NCBI RefSeq assembly: GCF_038594605.1
Contig: NZ_JBCFZM010000004.1
Span: 1-64,000 of the forward strand
Origin: Alteriqipengyuania bathyomarina_B
GTDB taxonomy: Bacteria > Pseudomonadota > Alphaproteobacteria > Sphingomonadales > Sphingomonadaceae
Direction: 5' to 3'
DNA length: 64,000 nt
Positions within the stretch are counted from its first letter, which is position 1; every line of letters starts with the position of its first letter. The notes under the pieces were generated by a model. That model saw nothing but the letters and a program-made list of their open reading frames with translations. It did not search any database and was not told the DNA's origin. Made by a program: the position numbers and the translations under genes. Shown piece after piece: positions 7,197 through 14,359 of the stretch.

Positions 7197-9383
7197 TCAA
7201 TCGGGCATTGCGGCGATCACGCGGTCGGGCGTCATCGGAAACTCGAAAATCCGCGCGCCGCACGCATCGTAGATCGCATTGGCGATCGCGCCCGCACCGC
7301 CGCACATGCCCAGCTCGCCGATGCCCTTGGCCTGGATCGGACTGGCCGCGCCATCGCGTTCCTCGACCATCAGCACGTCGAGTTCAGGAACGTCGCGGTT
7401 CACCGGCACGTGGTATTCCGCAAGGTCGCAATTGGCGAGATGGCCGTCGACGGGATCGAACAGCATCGACTCGGTCAACGCTGCGCCGATACTCCAGGTC
7501 ATGCCTCCCAGGCATTGCGAGCGCGCGGTTGTGGGGTTGAGCACCCGCCCGAAGCCGAACGCGCCGAGCATGCGCTGCACGCGGGTTTCGCCGGTAAAGC
7601 GATTGACCCTGACCGTCGCGAAGAAGGCACCATATCCGGCGGCGGTATAATCCTCGGATACGTCGCCCGGTTCGTAGTGGCCTTCCTCGACCAGATCGCT
7701 GCCATCGAGCAAGTCGACCAGCGTCGCACCGCTTGCAACCTTGCCGTCTTTCAGTTCGAGTTCGCCTTCGGCCACTCCGGCACGCTCGGCCAGAGTCTCG
7801 CGGATCGCGTTGCACGCGACGTAGGCCGCCGAGCCGATCGAGGATGCGCCCCAGCTGCCGCCGGAACCCGGCCCGCGCGGATGGCGGGTGTCACCCAGTT
7901 CTACGAGCACCTTCTCAGTCGGCAGGCCCAGCATCTCGCCCACCATCTGCGCGAGGATGGTGTAGGTGCCGGTGCCGATGTCGGTCATGTCGGTCTGGAC
8001 GAGCGCGGTGCCATCGGCCTTCAGCGTCACGCGCGCCTTCGCTTCGCCGACATTGTGGACGCGCGCAGCACTCGCCATGCCGCTGCCGACCCACCATTCG
8101 CCGTCGCGCGTATGGCGCGGCGAACGCGCGCCGCTTTCCCAACCGAAAGCCCCGGCGCCCTGCTTCAGGCACTCGGCAAGCTTGTGGGAAGAAAATGGCA
8201 GTCCCTCGGCGGGATGCTTGTCGGGAATGTTGCGCAGCCGCAGTTCGACGGGGTCGATGGCCAGCTTTTCGGCCAGCACATCCATCGCGCATTCGAGCGC
8301 GGGCATGCCCACTGCCTCGCCCGGAGCGCGGACCGAGCCGGCGGTCATCCGATGGATGCGCGCCACCTCGAGGCTCAGCTCGCGGTTTTCGCCCGCGTAG
8401 AGAAACTCGCTCGATTGCAGCACGGGCTCGGCGAAGCTTTCGCCCGGCAGGTTGGAGACGCGCGCCGCGTGACCGAAGCCGGTCAGCCTGCCATCCTCGC
8501 CCGCGGCAAGCCGGAAGCGCTGGCGCGTTTCGGAGCGGCGCATAATGCACTGGAGCACCTGCTGGCGGCTCATTACCACGCGGACCGGGCGGCCGAGCTC
8601 CATCGCGGCGACGCTGGCAGCCACAGTCTCTTCACTAATGCCGAGCTTCGATCCGAACCCGCCGCCGACATAGCGCGCAATCAGCCGCACCTTGTCTTCC
8701 TCCAGCCCCAGCGAATCCGCCAGTTCGGCGATGTTGTAGTTCAGCATCTGCAGCGAGGCGTACACCGTCAGCGTGTCCCCGTCCCACTGCGCGATAGCCG
8801 CATGCGGCTCCATCGCGGCGGAGGAATGACCTTCGGTGCGGTAGGTCACGTCGATCGAGGCCGCAGCCTCCTTCATCGCATGGGCCAGATCGCCCTGGGA
8901 GGTCGCTCCGTCCTGCGCTTCCGCCTCGACCGCTTCGGGATCGAAGGGGACATTTTCGTCTGCGCGATAGGTGACGCCAAGATGCTTGGCCGCGTCGCGC
9001 GCCTGTTCGAAGGTTTCGGCAACGACCGTCGCAATAGGCTGACCGAAATAGCCGACTTCGCGGGCGGGCTGCGCGGGCGCTTCGCCGGCAGTGCCCTGCG
9101 CGGGGCGGGCGGTGAGCGAGGGGTGGTCGATCACGGCCACGACGCCGGGCATCGACATCACGGAATCGCGGTCGATCGCCGTCACCTCACCCTTGGCAAT
9201 CGTCGCGGTGACGATCACGCCTTCGAGGCAGTCATCCACCTTGTATTCGGCAGCATAAGGCGCGGTCCCGGTGACCTTGAGCAGGCCTTCGATCCGGTGC
9301 GTCGGCGCGCCGAGCACGCCCTGCTTCATATCGTCGAGACGGTTGTCGTTGACCGGCTCGTCCTGCTTCATATGCGCGCTCAC
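7197..9383 (-). CDS. paoC: Aldehyde oxidoreductase, molybdopterin-binding large subunit
   Basis: A 728-residue catalytic subunit of a xanthine dehydrogenase-family hydroxylase, close in length to E. coli PaoC. It binds molybdopterin cytosine dinucleotide and oxidises aldehydes to acids. Visible Moco-contact motifs are YVGGGFGSKLG, GSVRAPGEAVG and GGSWGASSIG. The essential C-terminal Glu is in KGIGELGMCGG (Glu690). The next gene upstream, paoB, overlaps by four bases and the Fe-S subunit paoA completes the enzyme. Substrate range cannot be read from sequence; aromatic aldehydes are typical of this group. It could be another xanthine dehydrogenase-family member, but subunit order and the Fe-S cluster in paoB favour Pao. 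Confidence 0.92.
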   Translation of the reverse strand: MSAHMKQDEPVNDNRLDDMKQGVLGAPTHRIEGLLKVTGTAPYAAEYKVDDCLEGVIVTATIAKGEVTAIDRDSVMSMPGVVAVIDHPSLTARPAQGTAGEAPAQPAREVGYFGQPIATVVAETFEQARDAAKHLGVTYRADENVPFDPEAVEAEAQDGATSQGDLAHAMKEAAASIDVTYRTEGHSSAAMEPHAAIAQWDGDTLTVYASLQMLNYNIAELADSLGLEEDKVRLIARYVGGGFGSKLGISEETVAASVAAMELGRPVRVVMSRQQVLQCIMRRSETRQRFRLAAGEDGRLTGFGHAARVSNLPGESFAEPVLQSSEFLYAGENRELSLEVARIHRMTAGSVRAPGEAVGMPALECAMDVLAEKLAIDPVELRLRNIPDKHPAEGLPFSSHKLAECLKQGAGAFGWESGARSPRHTRDGEWWVGSGMASAARVHNVGEAKARVTLKADGTALVQTDMTDIGTGTYTILAQMVGEMLGLPTEKVLVELGDTRHPRGPGSGGSWGASSIGSAAYVACNAIRETLAERAGVAEGELELKDGKVASGATLVDLLDGSDLVEEGHYEPGDVSEDYTAAGYGAFFATVRVNRFTGETRVQRMLGAFGFGRVLNPTTARSQCLGGMTWSIGAALTESMLFDPVDGHLANCDLAEYHVPVNRDVPELDVLMVEERDGAASPIQAKGIGELGMCGGAGAIANAIYDACGARIFEFPMTPDRVIAAMPD

Positions 9384-10366
9384 AATTCCACCCCCGTCGC
9401 TTCGGCGAGCACGGCCGCGAGAGTACGGCGAGCCAGCGGTATCTTGAAATCGTTTTCGCCATAGCCGCGCGCATCGCGCAGCAGCACGTTGGCGGCCTCG
9501 TCGAAAAGCTCGGCACTTGGCCGATGGCCAACCAGCACCTCGCCTACCTGCGGATCATGCCACGGCTTGTGGGCGAGCCCGCCGAACGCGAGGTCCGCGC
9601 GGGCGATCTCGTCGCCCTCCATCGCGACAATCGCCGCGACCGAGCACAGGGCGAAGGCGTAGGACGAACGTTCGCGCACCTTGCGATAGATCTGCGTTCC
9701 CGCGACCGGTTTCGGCAGGGTCACGCCGGTAATTAGCTCGCCCGTTTCCAGCACATTATCTTTCCACGGCGTATCGCCGGGCAGGCGATGGAAATCGCGC
9801 ACGGGAACGCTCCGGCTGCCGCCATCGCCCGTCGCGATCTCGACCTGCGCGTCGAGCGCGCTGAGCGCGACGGCCATGTCGCCGGGGTAGGTCGCGACGC
9901 ACTGGTTGCTGGTGCCGAGCACGGCGTGCAGCCGCGCAACACCCTCAATCGCGCCGCAGCCCGAACCCGGCTCGCGCTTGTTGCAGGGCTGGTCGATATT
10001 GGTGAAGTAATAGCAGCGCGTGCGCTGGCACAGATTGCCGCCGGTCGTCGCGCGGTTGCGCAGCTGCTGGGTGGCCCCGGCCAGGATCGCGCGGGCGAGC
10101 ACCGGGTAATCGGCGCGCACGCGCGGATGCACGGCGGTCTCGGTATTGGTGGCGAGCGCGCCGATCCGCAGACCGCCCTGCTCGGTATCTTCAATCTCAC
10201 GATGCCCGATGCGGCCGATGTCGACCAACTCGTCCGGCGTTTCGACCTGCAGCTTCATCAGGTCGAGCAGGTTGGTCCCGCCCGCAATCGCCTGGGCCTT
10301 GTCTTGCGCGGCAAGCTGGCTTGCGTGATCGCGGTTATCCGCGCGGCTATATTCGAAGGGCCTCAT
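9380..10366 (-). CDS. paoB: Aldehyde oxidoreductase, FAD-binding subunit with 4Fe-4S cluster
   Basis: A 328-residue FAD-binding (CODH-type) subunit that passes electrons from the Fe-S subunit to an acceptor. The N-terminal AIAGGTNLLDLMK motif binds FAD, and a C-terminal CO-dehydrogenase flavoprotein domain follows. A cysteine insertion, Cys113, Cys118, Cys128 and Cys137 (NLCQRTRC...PCN...SGCGA), matches the extra 4Fe-4S cluster that distinguishes PaoB from ordinary xanthine dehydrogenase flavin subunits. The ATG at 10366 overlaps the paoA stop (ATGA); the longer open frame upstream is a shadow of paoA. Confidence 0.92.
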   Translation of the reverse strand: MRPFEYSRADNRDHASQLAAQDKAQAIAGGTNLLDLMKLQVETPDELVDIGRIGHREIEDTEQGGLRIGALATNTETAVHPRVRADYPVLARAILAGATQQLRNRATTGGNLCQRTRCYYFTNIDQPCNKREPGSGCGAIEGVARLHAVLGTSNQCVATYPGDMAVALSALDAQVEIATGDGGSRSVPVRDFHRLPGDTPWKDNVLETGELITGVTLPKPVAGTQIYRKVRERSSYAFALCSVAAIVAMEGDEIARADLAFGGLAHKPWHDPQVGEVLVGHRPSAELFDEAANVLLRDARGYGENDFKIPLARRTLAAVLAEATGVEL

Positions 10367-10899
10367 GCCGCATCTCCCTTCGCCTGTTCGCGGATCGCAT
10401 CGACGATGTTCGCATAGGCGCCGCAGCGGCAGATATTGCCGCTCATGCGTTCGCGGATTTCGTCCGCGCTTGCCTCGATCGGGCCGTCGATGTTCTCGCT
10501 CGCGTCGCTCGGCCACCCGGCGGCGATTTCCTCGAGCATCGCGGTGGCGGAGCAGATCTGGCCCGGGGTGCAATAGCCGCATTGATACGCATCGTGGTCG
10601 ACGAAGGCCTGCTGCATCGCGGAGGGCTTTTCCGCCGTGCCGAGCCCTTCGATGGTCGTCACCTCGTCGCCATCGTGCATCACCGCCAGCGTGAGGCAGC
10701 TGTTGATCCGCACGCCGTTGACCAGAACCGTGCAGGCCCCGCACTGGCCGTGGTCGCAGCCCTTCTTGGTCCCGGTCAGCCCGACCTGATGGCGCAACAT
10801 GTCGAGCAGGCTGACCCGCGGGTCCGCGGGAACCGGGTGCTGCGACCCGTTGATGCCGATCGTGGCCTGCGCGCCTTCGCTGTTGCTCGCTTGCGCCAT
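10363..10899 (-). CDS. paoA: Aldehyde oxidoreductase, 2Fe-2S subunit
   Basis: A 178-residue electron-transfer subunit with two 2Fe-2S clusters. The plant-ferredoxin-like cluster uses Cys48, Cys53, Cys56 and Cys68 (KKGCDHGQCGAC...NSC). The second uses Cys107, Cys110, Cys157 and Cys159 (QCGYCTPGQ, NICRCG). All eight ligands are present. ATG at 10899 is chosen because GGAGG stands about ten bases before it; an upstream in-frame start lacks one. E. coli PaoA has a long Tat signal for export, but I see none here, so this enzyme is probably cytoplasmic. Confidence 0.92.
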   Translation of the reverse strand: MAQASNSEGAQATIGINGSQHPVPADPRVSLLDMLRHQVGLTGTKKGCDHGQCGACTVLVNGVRINSCLTLAVMHDGDEVTTIEGLGTAEKPSAMQQAFVDHDAYQCGYCTPGQICSATAMLEEIAAGWPSDASENIDGPIEASADEIRERMSGNICRCGAYANIVDAIREQAKGDAA

Positions 10900-11078
10900 C
10901 CTATCGTGCCCCTCCGGCCAATGCCGTGAGGCCAGCGCAGCAATCGAGCACAATTTTCACAAGGGGCGGAGTCGGAGGATTGGCCATCGGCATGCCTTTC
11001 GCGCTGGGAATACCAGCACTACGGACCACCGAGCGCCCTGTTCCGCATTCCACCATTTGTCGGGAATGCGCAGCCGGA

Positions 11079-11744
11079 TTAGCGAGGTTCCGCCCGCCTA
11101 TGTAAGTCCTGCGGCGCACCGCGTCGGACAATACCGAAGCGGAAGATCGAGGGGTTCGCCGAACCAGTGCTCAGGCGCGAACATTGGCAACCCGGATCGA
11201 CCAGCCGCTGATAAAGGCGCGCAAAGACCGCAGCGTACCAGATCGAGAGTGTCTCGGGCGGTCGGACCAGATCGTCGACCGCGCTGCGATCTATCGTGAA
11301 CGCCCATGGCCCATGAGGGGTAAAGCGGCCCGCCCCCGCGAATGTCCAGGCATGGCGCCCGATCGCCCGTATCAGAATCAGCGCCGCGAGCTGTGCGGGC
11401 AAGTGCCGCAAGAGCCACACCGCCAGCGCTGGCATGCGGTTCGCGATGATGTAGTCCGCCGTCCTTCGAGCCGCTTCCTCCGCCACATCGAAGCATGCGA
11501 CCGGGTCCCACATCGCCATCCAGCGATGCAGCCGCAACGCCTCGATTTCCGGAATCATGCACTCCCCGCTTGGCAGGGTCTCGATCCGCGCATGAGCGAG
11601 GACGGTCTGGCAGGCGAGCGCCCCGAAGCTCTCCTGCAGAACTTCGGCTGCATGGATCACCGCATGCGGACCGATCAGCGCAGGTGCGTTCTCATCCGCT
11701 AACGCTGCCGTATCCTGCGTGCCAAGGGCGCGCTCAGGATACAA
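11079..11744 (-). CDS. bchJ: BchJ-like V4R-domain protein of bacteriochlorophyll synthesis
   Basis: Up to 221 residues matching BchJ, a V4R (4-vinyl reductase) domain protein. The strongest segments are the start GPHAVIHAAEVL, the helix RRTADYIIANRMP, the core HAWTFAGAGRF and WYAAVFARLYQRLV. BchJ was named a divinyl protochlorophyllide reductase, but the main 8-vinyl reductase in purple bacteria is now taken to be BciA or BciB, and BchJ may be an accessory or substrate carrier. It overlaps bchE by 11 bases in the classic bchEJ order. The start is unsure: the frame opens at TTG 11744 and no ATG precedes the conserved core. Confidence 0.82.
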   Translation of the reverse strand: MYPERALGTQDTAALADENAPALIGPHAVIHAAEVLQESFGALACQTVLAHARIETLPSGECMIPEIEALRLHRWMAMWDPVACFDVAEEAARRTADYIIANRMPALAVWLLRHLPAQLAALILIRAIGRHAWTFAGAGRFTPHGPWAFTIDRSAVDDLVRPPETLSIWYAAVFARLYQRLVDPGCQCSRLSTGSANPSIFRFGIVRRGAPQDLHRRAEPR

Positions 11745-13359
11745 CGATCCGGTCCGGCTGCCGCTCCGCCGCGCGGGCTTCGCCCCGCTCCTTCATCTGC
11801 TTGCGCACTGCCTCGCGCCGGACTTTCGCCTGCGCGGCGCGGTCGGCGTTGGTCTGCCAGTCGGTCGCCGCATCGGCTGCAACGTTGCGGCTTGCATCGA
11901 AGTGCCAGTCGACCTGCTTTGCAGTCTGCGGCCCCCAGTAACCCGCCTTGCCGAGATCGTAGAAAGTCCGCCGGAATCCCGCGCGCAGAAAGGCGTAAAG
12001 GCAGCCGAGGAGGTAGCGCCGCCGGAAGCCCGTGCCACGCCATGGATAATGGAGCAGCGCCTTTTGCATGTAGAACCGGCGGTAGTTCTTCATCACGCCG
12101 TTGAGCAGTTCGCCCCGCTCCATCGCGGCGGGCTTCATGATCGGGGTGACGAAATTGTACTTGCTGAAATCGTGGATCTCGACCTGATCCCTGATCTCCT
12201 CGAACAGCGGGGTGAACGGCCACGGCGTGTACATCGCCCAGTTGGCGAGGTCGGGCTGCCAGTCCCATGCCATCTTGTAGGACTCTTCGAGCGTTTCGGG
12301 CGTTTCGTTGTCGAGCCCCACGATGAACTGCGCCTCGACGAAGATGTCTGCCTCGCGCAGCAGGCGGATCGCCTGCTTGTTCTCCTCGACCTTGGTTTCC
12401 TTGTTGAACCGGTCGAGCTTCATCTGCGCGGCGGCCTCGGTGCCGAGGCTGACGTGGACAAGCCCCGCGCGCCGGTAGAAAGACAGCAATTCGCGGTCGC
12501 GATAGATGTCGGTCACGCGGGTGTTGATGCCCCACTTGACCTTGTCCGGCAGGCCCCGGTCGATCAGTTCCTGGCAGAACTCGATGAATTTCTTGCGATT
12601 GATCGTCGGCTCCTCGTCCGCGAGGATGAAGAAGCCGACGCCGTGTTCGGTGTGCAGCTGCTCGATCTCGTCGACGACGTCCTTCGGATCGCGCACGCGA
12701 TAATCGCGCCAGAACTTCCACTGCGAGCAGAACGAGCAGGTGAAGGGGCAGCCTCGGGCAAGATTGGGTATCGCTACCTTGGTGTCCAGCGGCAGATAGA
12801 TGTACCGATCCCAGTCGAGGATCGTCCAGTCGGGCTTGAGGGTCGACATGTCCTTGATCGTGTCGGCGGCGGGCGTGGCGACGATCGAGTCGCCGTCGCG
12901 GTAGGCGAGCCCGCGGATCGCGGCGCGATCGGCAGGCCAGCGCCCTTCGTCGATCGCGGTGAACAGATCGACCGCGATGTCTTCCCCCTCGCCGCGAACG
13001 ATCACGTCGATATGCGGCGCTTCGGCGAGCACCTGCTTGTACATGAAGGTCGCATGCACGCCGCCCAGCACGCGCACCGCATCAGGCACCGCAAGCGCGG
13101 CGATTTCGAGAACGCGCTCGGCCGCGTAGATCGACGGTGTGATCGCGGTGGTCCCCACGACATCGGGCTGCAACTCTTCCATCCGGCGCTGCAATTCATC
13201 GTCGGCGACGTCTTCGGTCATTGCATCGATGAAGTGAATGTCGGTGAAGCCCGCCCGCCTCAAAGGACCGGAGAGATAGGCGACCCATGCAGGCGGCCAC
13301 GTTCCGGCGATTTCCGCACCGCCAGAGCGATAATTGGGGTGTACGAACAGGATCCTCAC
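11734..13359 (-). CDS. bchE: Mg-protoporphyrin IX monomethyl ester oxidative cyclase, anaerobic
   Basis: A 541-residue radical SAM enzyme with an N-terminal cobalamin-binding domain. It forms ring E of bacteriochlorophyll using water-derived oxygen. The N-terminus MRILFVHPNYRSGGAEIAGTWPPAW is the typical BchE start. The Fe-S motif is ARGCPFTCSFCSQ (Cys204, Cys208, Cys211). The GTG at 13359 is chosen because it gives this canonical start and has GGAGG five bases before it. A perfect FNR box lies about 75 bases upstream, fitting the known oxygen control of bchE in purple bacteria. With bchJ it forms an operon diverging from a CRP/FNR regulator. Confidence 0.9.
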   Translation of the reverse strand: MRILFVHPNYRSGGAEIAGTWPPAWVAYLSGPLRRAGFTDIHFIDAMTEDVADDELQRRMEELQPDVVGTTAITPSIYAAERVLEIAALAVPDAVRVLGGVHATFMYKQVLAEAPHIDVIVRGEGEDIAVDLFTAIDEGRWPADRAAIRGLAYRDGDSIVATPAADTIKDMSTLKPDWTILDWDRYIYLPLDTKVAIPNLARGCPFTCSFCSQWKFWRDYRVRDPKDVVDEIEQLHTEHGVGFFILADEEPTINRKKFIEFCQELIDRGLPDKVKWGINTRVTDIYRDRELLSFYRRAGLVHVSLGTEAAAQMKLDRFNKETKVEENKQAIRLLREADIFVEAQFIVGLDNETPETLEESYKMAWDWQPDLANWAMYTPWPFTPLFEEIRDQVEIHDFSKYNFVTPIMKPAAMERGELLNGVMKNYRRFYMQKALLHYPWRGTGFRRRYLLGCLYAFLRAGFRRTFYDLGKAGYWGPQTAKQVDWHFDASRNVAADAATDWQTNADRAAQAKVRREAVRKQMKERGEARAAERQPDRIVVS

Positions 13360-13433
13360 CGACGCCTCCGATTGCTCTTGTTGCAGTTGCATCGACCCGG
13401 ATTCGGACCTTAAAGGCACTCCCGCCAGCCGCT

Positions 13434-13447
13434 TTGATCTGGATCAA
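13434..13447. promoter_or_regulatory. FNR box, bchE side of the divergent region
   Basis: TTGATCTGGATCAA is a perfect FNR/FnrL/FixK site (TTGAT-N4-ATCAA). Its centre is about 81 bases upstream of the bchE GTG, leaving room for a class II promoter (site at -41.5) with a leader of about 40 bases. It implies activation of bchEJ when oxygen is low. Confidence 0.85.
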
Positions 13448-13509
13448 ACATCGCGAAAGAAGTTTGCCGGGGGCGGCGATTGCGGGGCTTTTCACGAAAC
13501 CTGCGGCGT

Positions 13510-13523
13510 TTGATCTGCATCAA
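13510..13523. promoter_or_regulatory. FNR box, upstream of the FixK-like regulator
   Basis: TTGATCTGCATCAA is a second perfect FNR site, centred about 63 bases before the regulator's ATG. At -41.5 spacing the transcript would start near 13558. It suggests the regulator gene is itself controlled by FnrL, by itself, or by both. Confidence 0.85.
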
Positions 13524-13579
13524 TGCGTGACCGCTGCGCCGCGCTCTAGTGCGGGGTCCTGTCAAAGAGGACCTTAGCC

Positions 13580-14281
13580 ATGACGGCTTTCAGCGAATTA
13601 TTCGGCGAATTCGACCGCCGTGTCCTGCCGAACCACATGACGGACGCGGATATCCTGCGGCTCCGGCACGAGGCTTTCGCGCTCGATCTGGGTGCGCAGG
13701 ACCATGCCGGTTTCGACAATGACGAGGATCACTTCGTCTATGTGGCGAAGGGCGCCGCGAAGCTGGTTGCCTATCTTTCAGCCTCGCGCGAACAGATCGT
13801 CGCCTTCGGCTTTCCGGGCGAAATCATCCATGTGCCGGGCGGAGGGCAGCGTAACTTTTCGCTGATCGCGCTCGAGCCAAGCGAGTTGCTGGTGATCCCG
13901 GCGAACAGCCTGCTCGCGGCGTCGGGCCAGGATTGCGCCCTGCTGCGGCTGGCGATCGAGCAGACCATGCTTGCGCTGGGCCGCAGCCGGAAAAACGCCA
14001 TCATGCTCGGCACCCGTTCCGCGCGCGAGCGGCTGGCGGGCTTCCTGCTCGACATGTTCGAGCGCGGGAGCCGCCCCGACGATCCGCCCGAGACGATCCA
14101 CCTGCCGATGTCGCGCAACGAGATCGCCGACTCCCTCGGCCTGACGATAGAAACGGTGAGCCGCCAGTTCAGCGAGATGCGCAACCTCGGCCTGATCGAG
14201 ACGAGCGGTCGCTCTCTCGTGACGATCCTCGACTGGGAAGGGCTGGCCCATGCAGCAGGGCAAATGCCTGTCGCAGCCTAA
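13580..14281 (+). CDS. CRP/FNR family regulator without Fe-S cysteines (FixK-like)
   Basis: A 233-residue regulator with an N-terminal cyclic-nucleotide-fold sensor domain (about residues 25-125), a dimerisation helix and a C-terminal HTH (MSRNEIADSLGLTIETVSRQF, about residues 172-193). The recognition helix has the E-xx-SR arrangement used by FNR to read TTGAT. Only one cysteine is present (GQDCALL) and there is no N-terminal Cys cluster, so it cannot hold an FNR-type 4Fe-4S cluster; this matches FixK/Dnr-like proteins. It lies between bchE and the cco operon, with an FNR box on each side. It probably relays or tunes the FnrL signal; its effector is unknown. AGAGGA precedes the ATG. Confidence 0.85.
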   Translation: MTAFSELFGEFDRRVLPNHMTDADILRLRHEAFALDLGAQDHAGFDNDEDHFVYVAKGAAKLVAYLSASREQIVAFGFPGEIIHVPGGGQRNFSLIALEPSELLVIPANSLLAASGQDCALLRLAIEQTMLALGRSRKNAIMLGTRSARERLAGFLLDMFERGSRPDDPPETIHLPMSRNEIADSLGLTIETVSRQFSEMRNLGLIETSGRSLVTILDWEGLAHAAGQMPVAA

Positions 14282-14293
14282 ATTTTTCAAAAT

Positions 14294-14307
14294 TTGATCT
14301 CGATCAA
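14294..14307. promoter_or_regulatory. FNR box upstream of ccoN
   Basis: TTGATCTCGATCAA is a perfect FNR site centred about 60 bases before the ccoN ATG. A class II promoter would start near 14342, giving a leader of about 18 bases. It is the expected control element for a cbb3 oxidase operon. Confidence 0.88.
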
Positions 14308-14359
14308 TGCGTTCAAATCCGGGCAGCCTTAACCGGCTGCCAAACGGAAGGGGCAATCC

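Noticed and set aside
10901..11131. A 76-codon minus-strand frame between bchJ and paoA
   Set aside because: It overlaps the end of bchJ, has no clear ribosome binding site and no Tat or other signal; not enough to call a gene.
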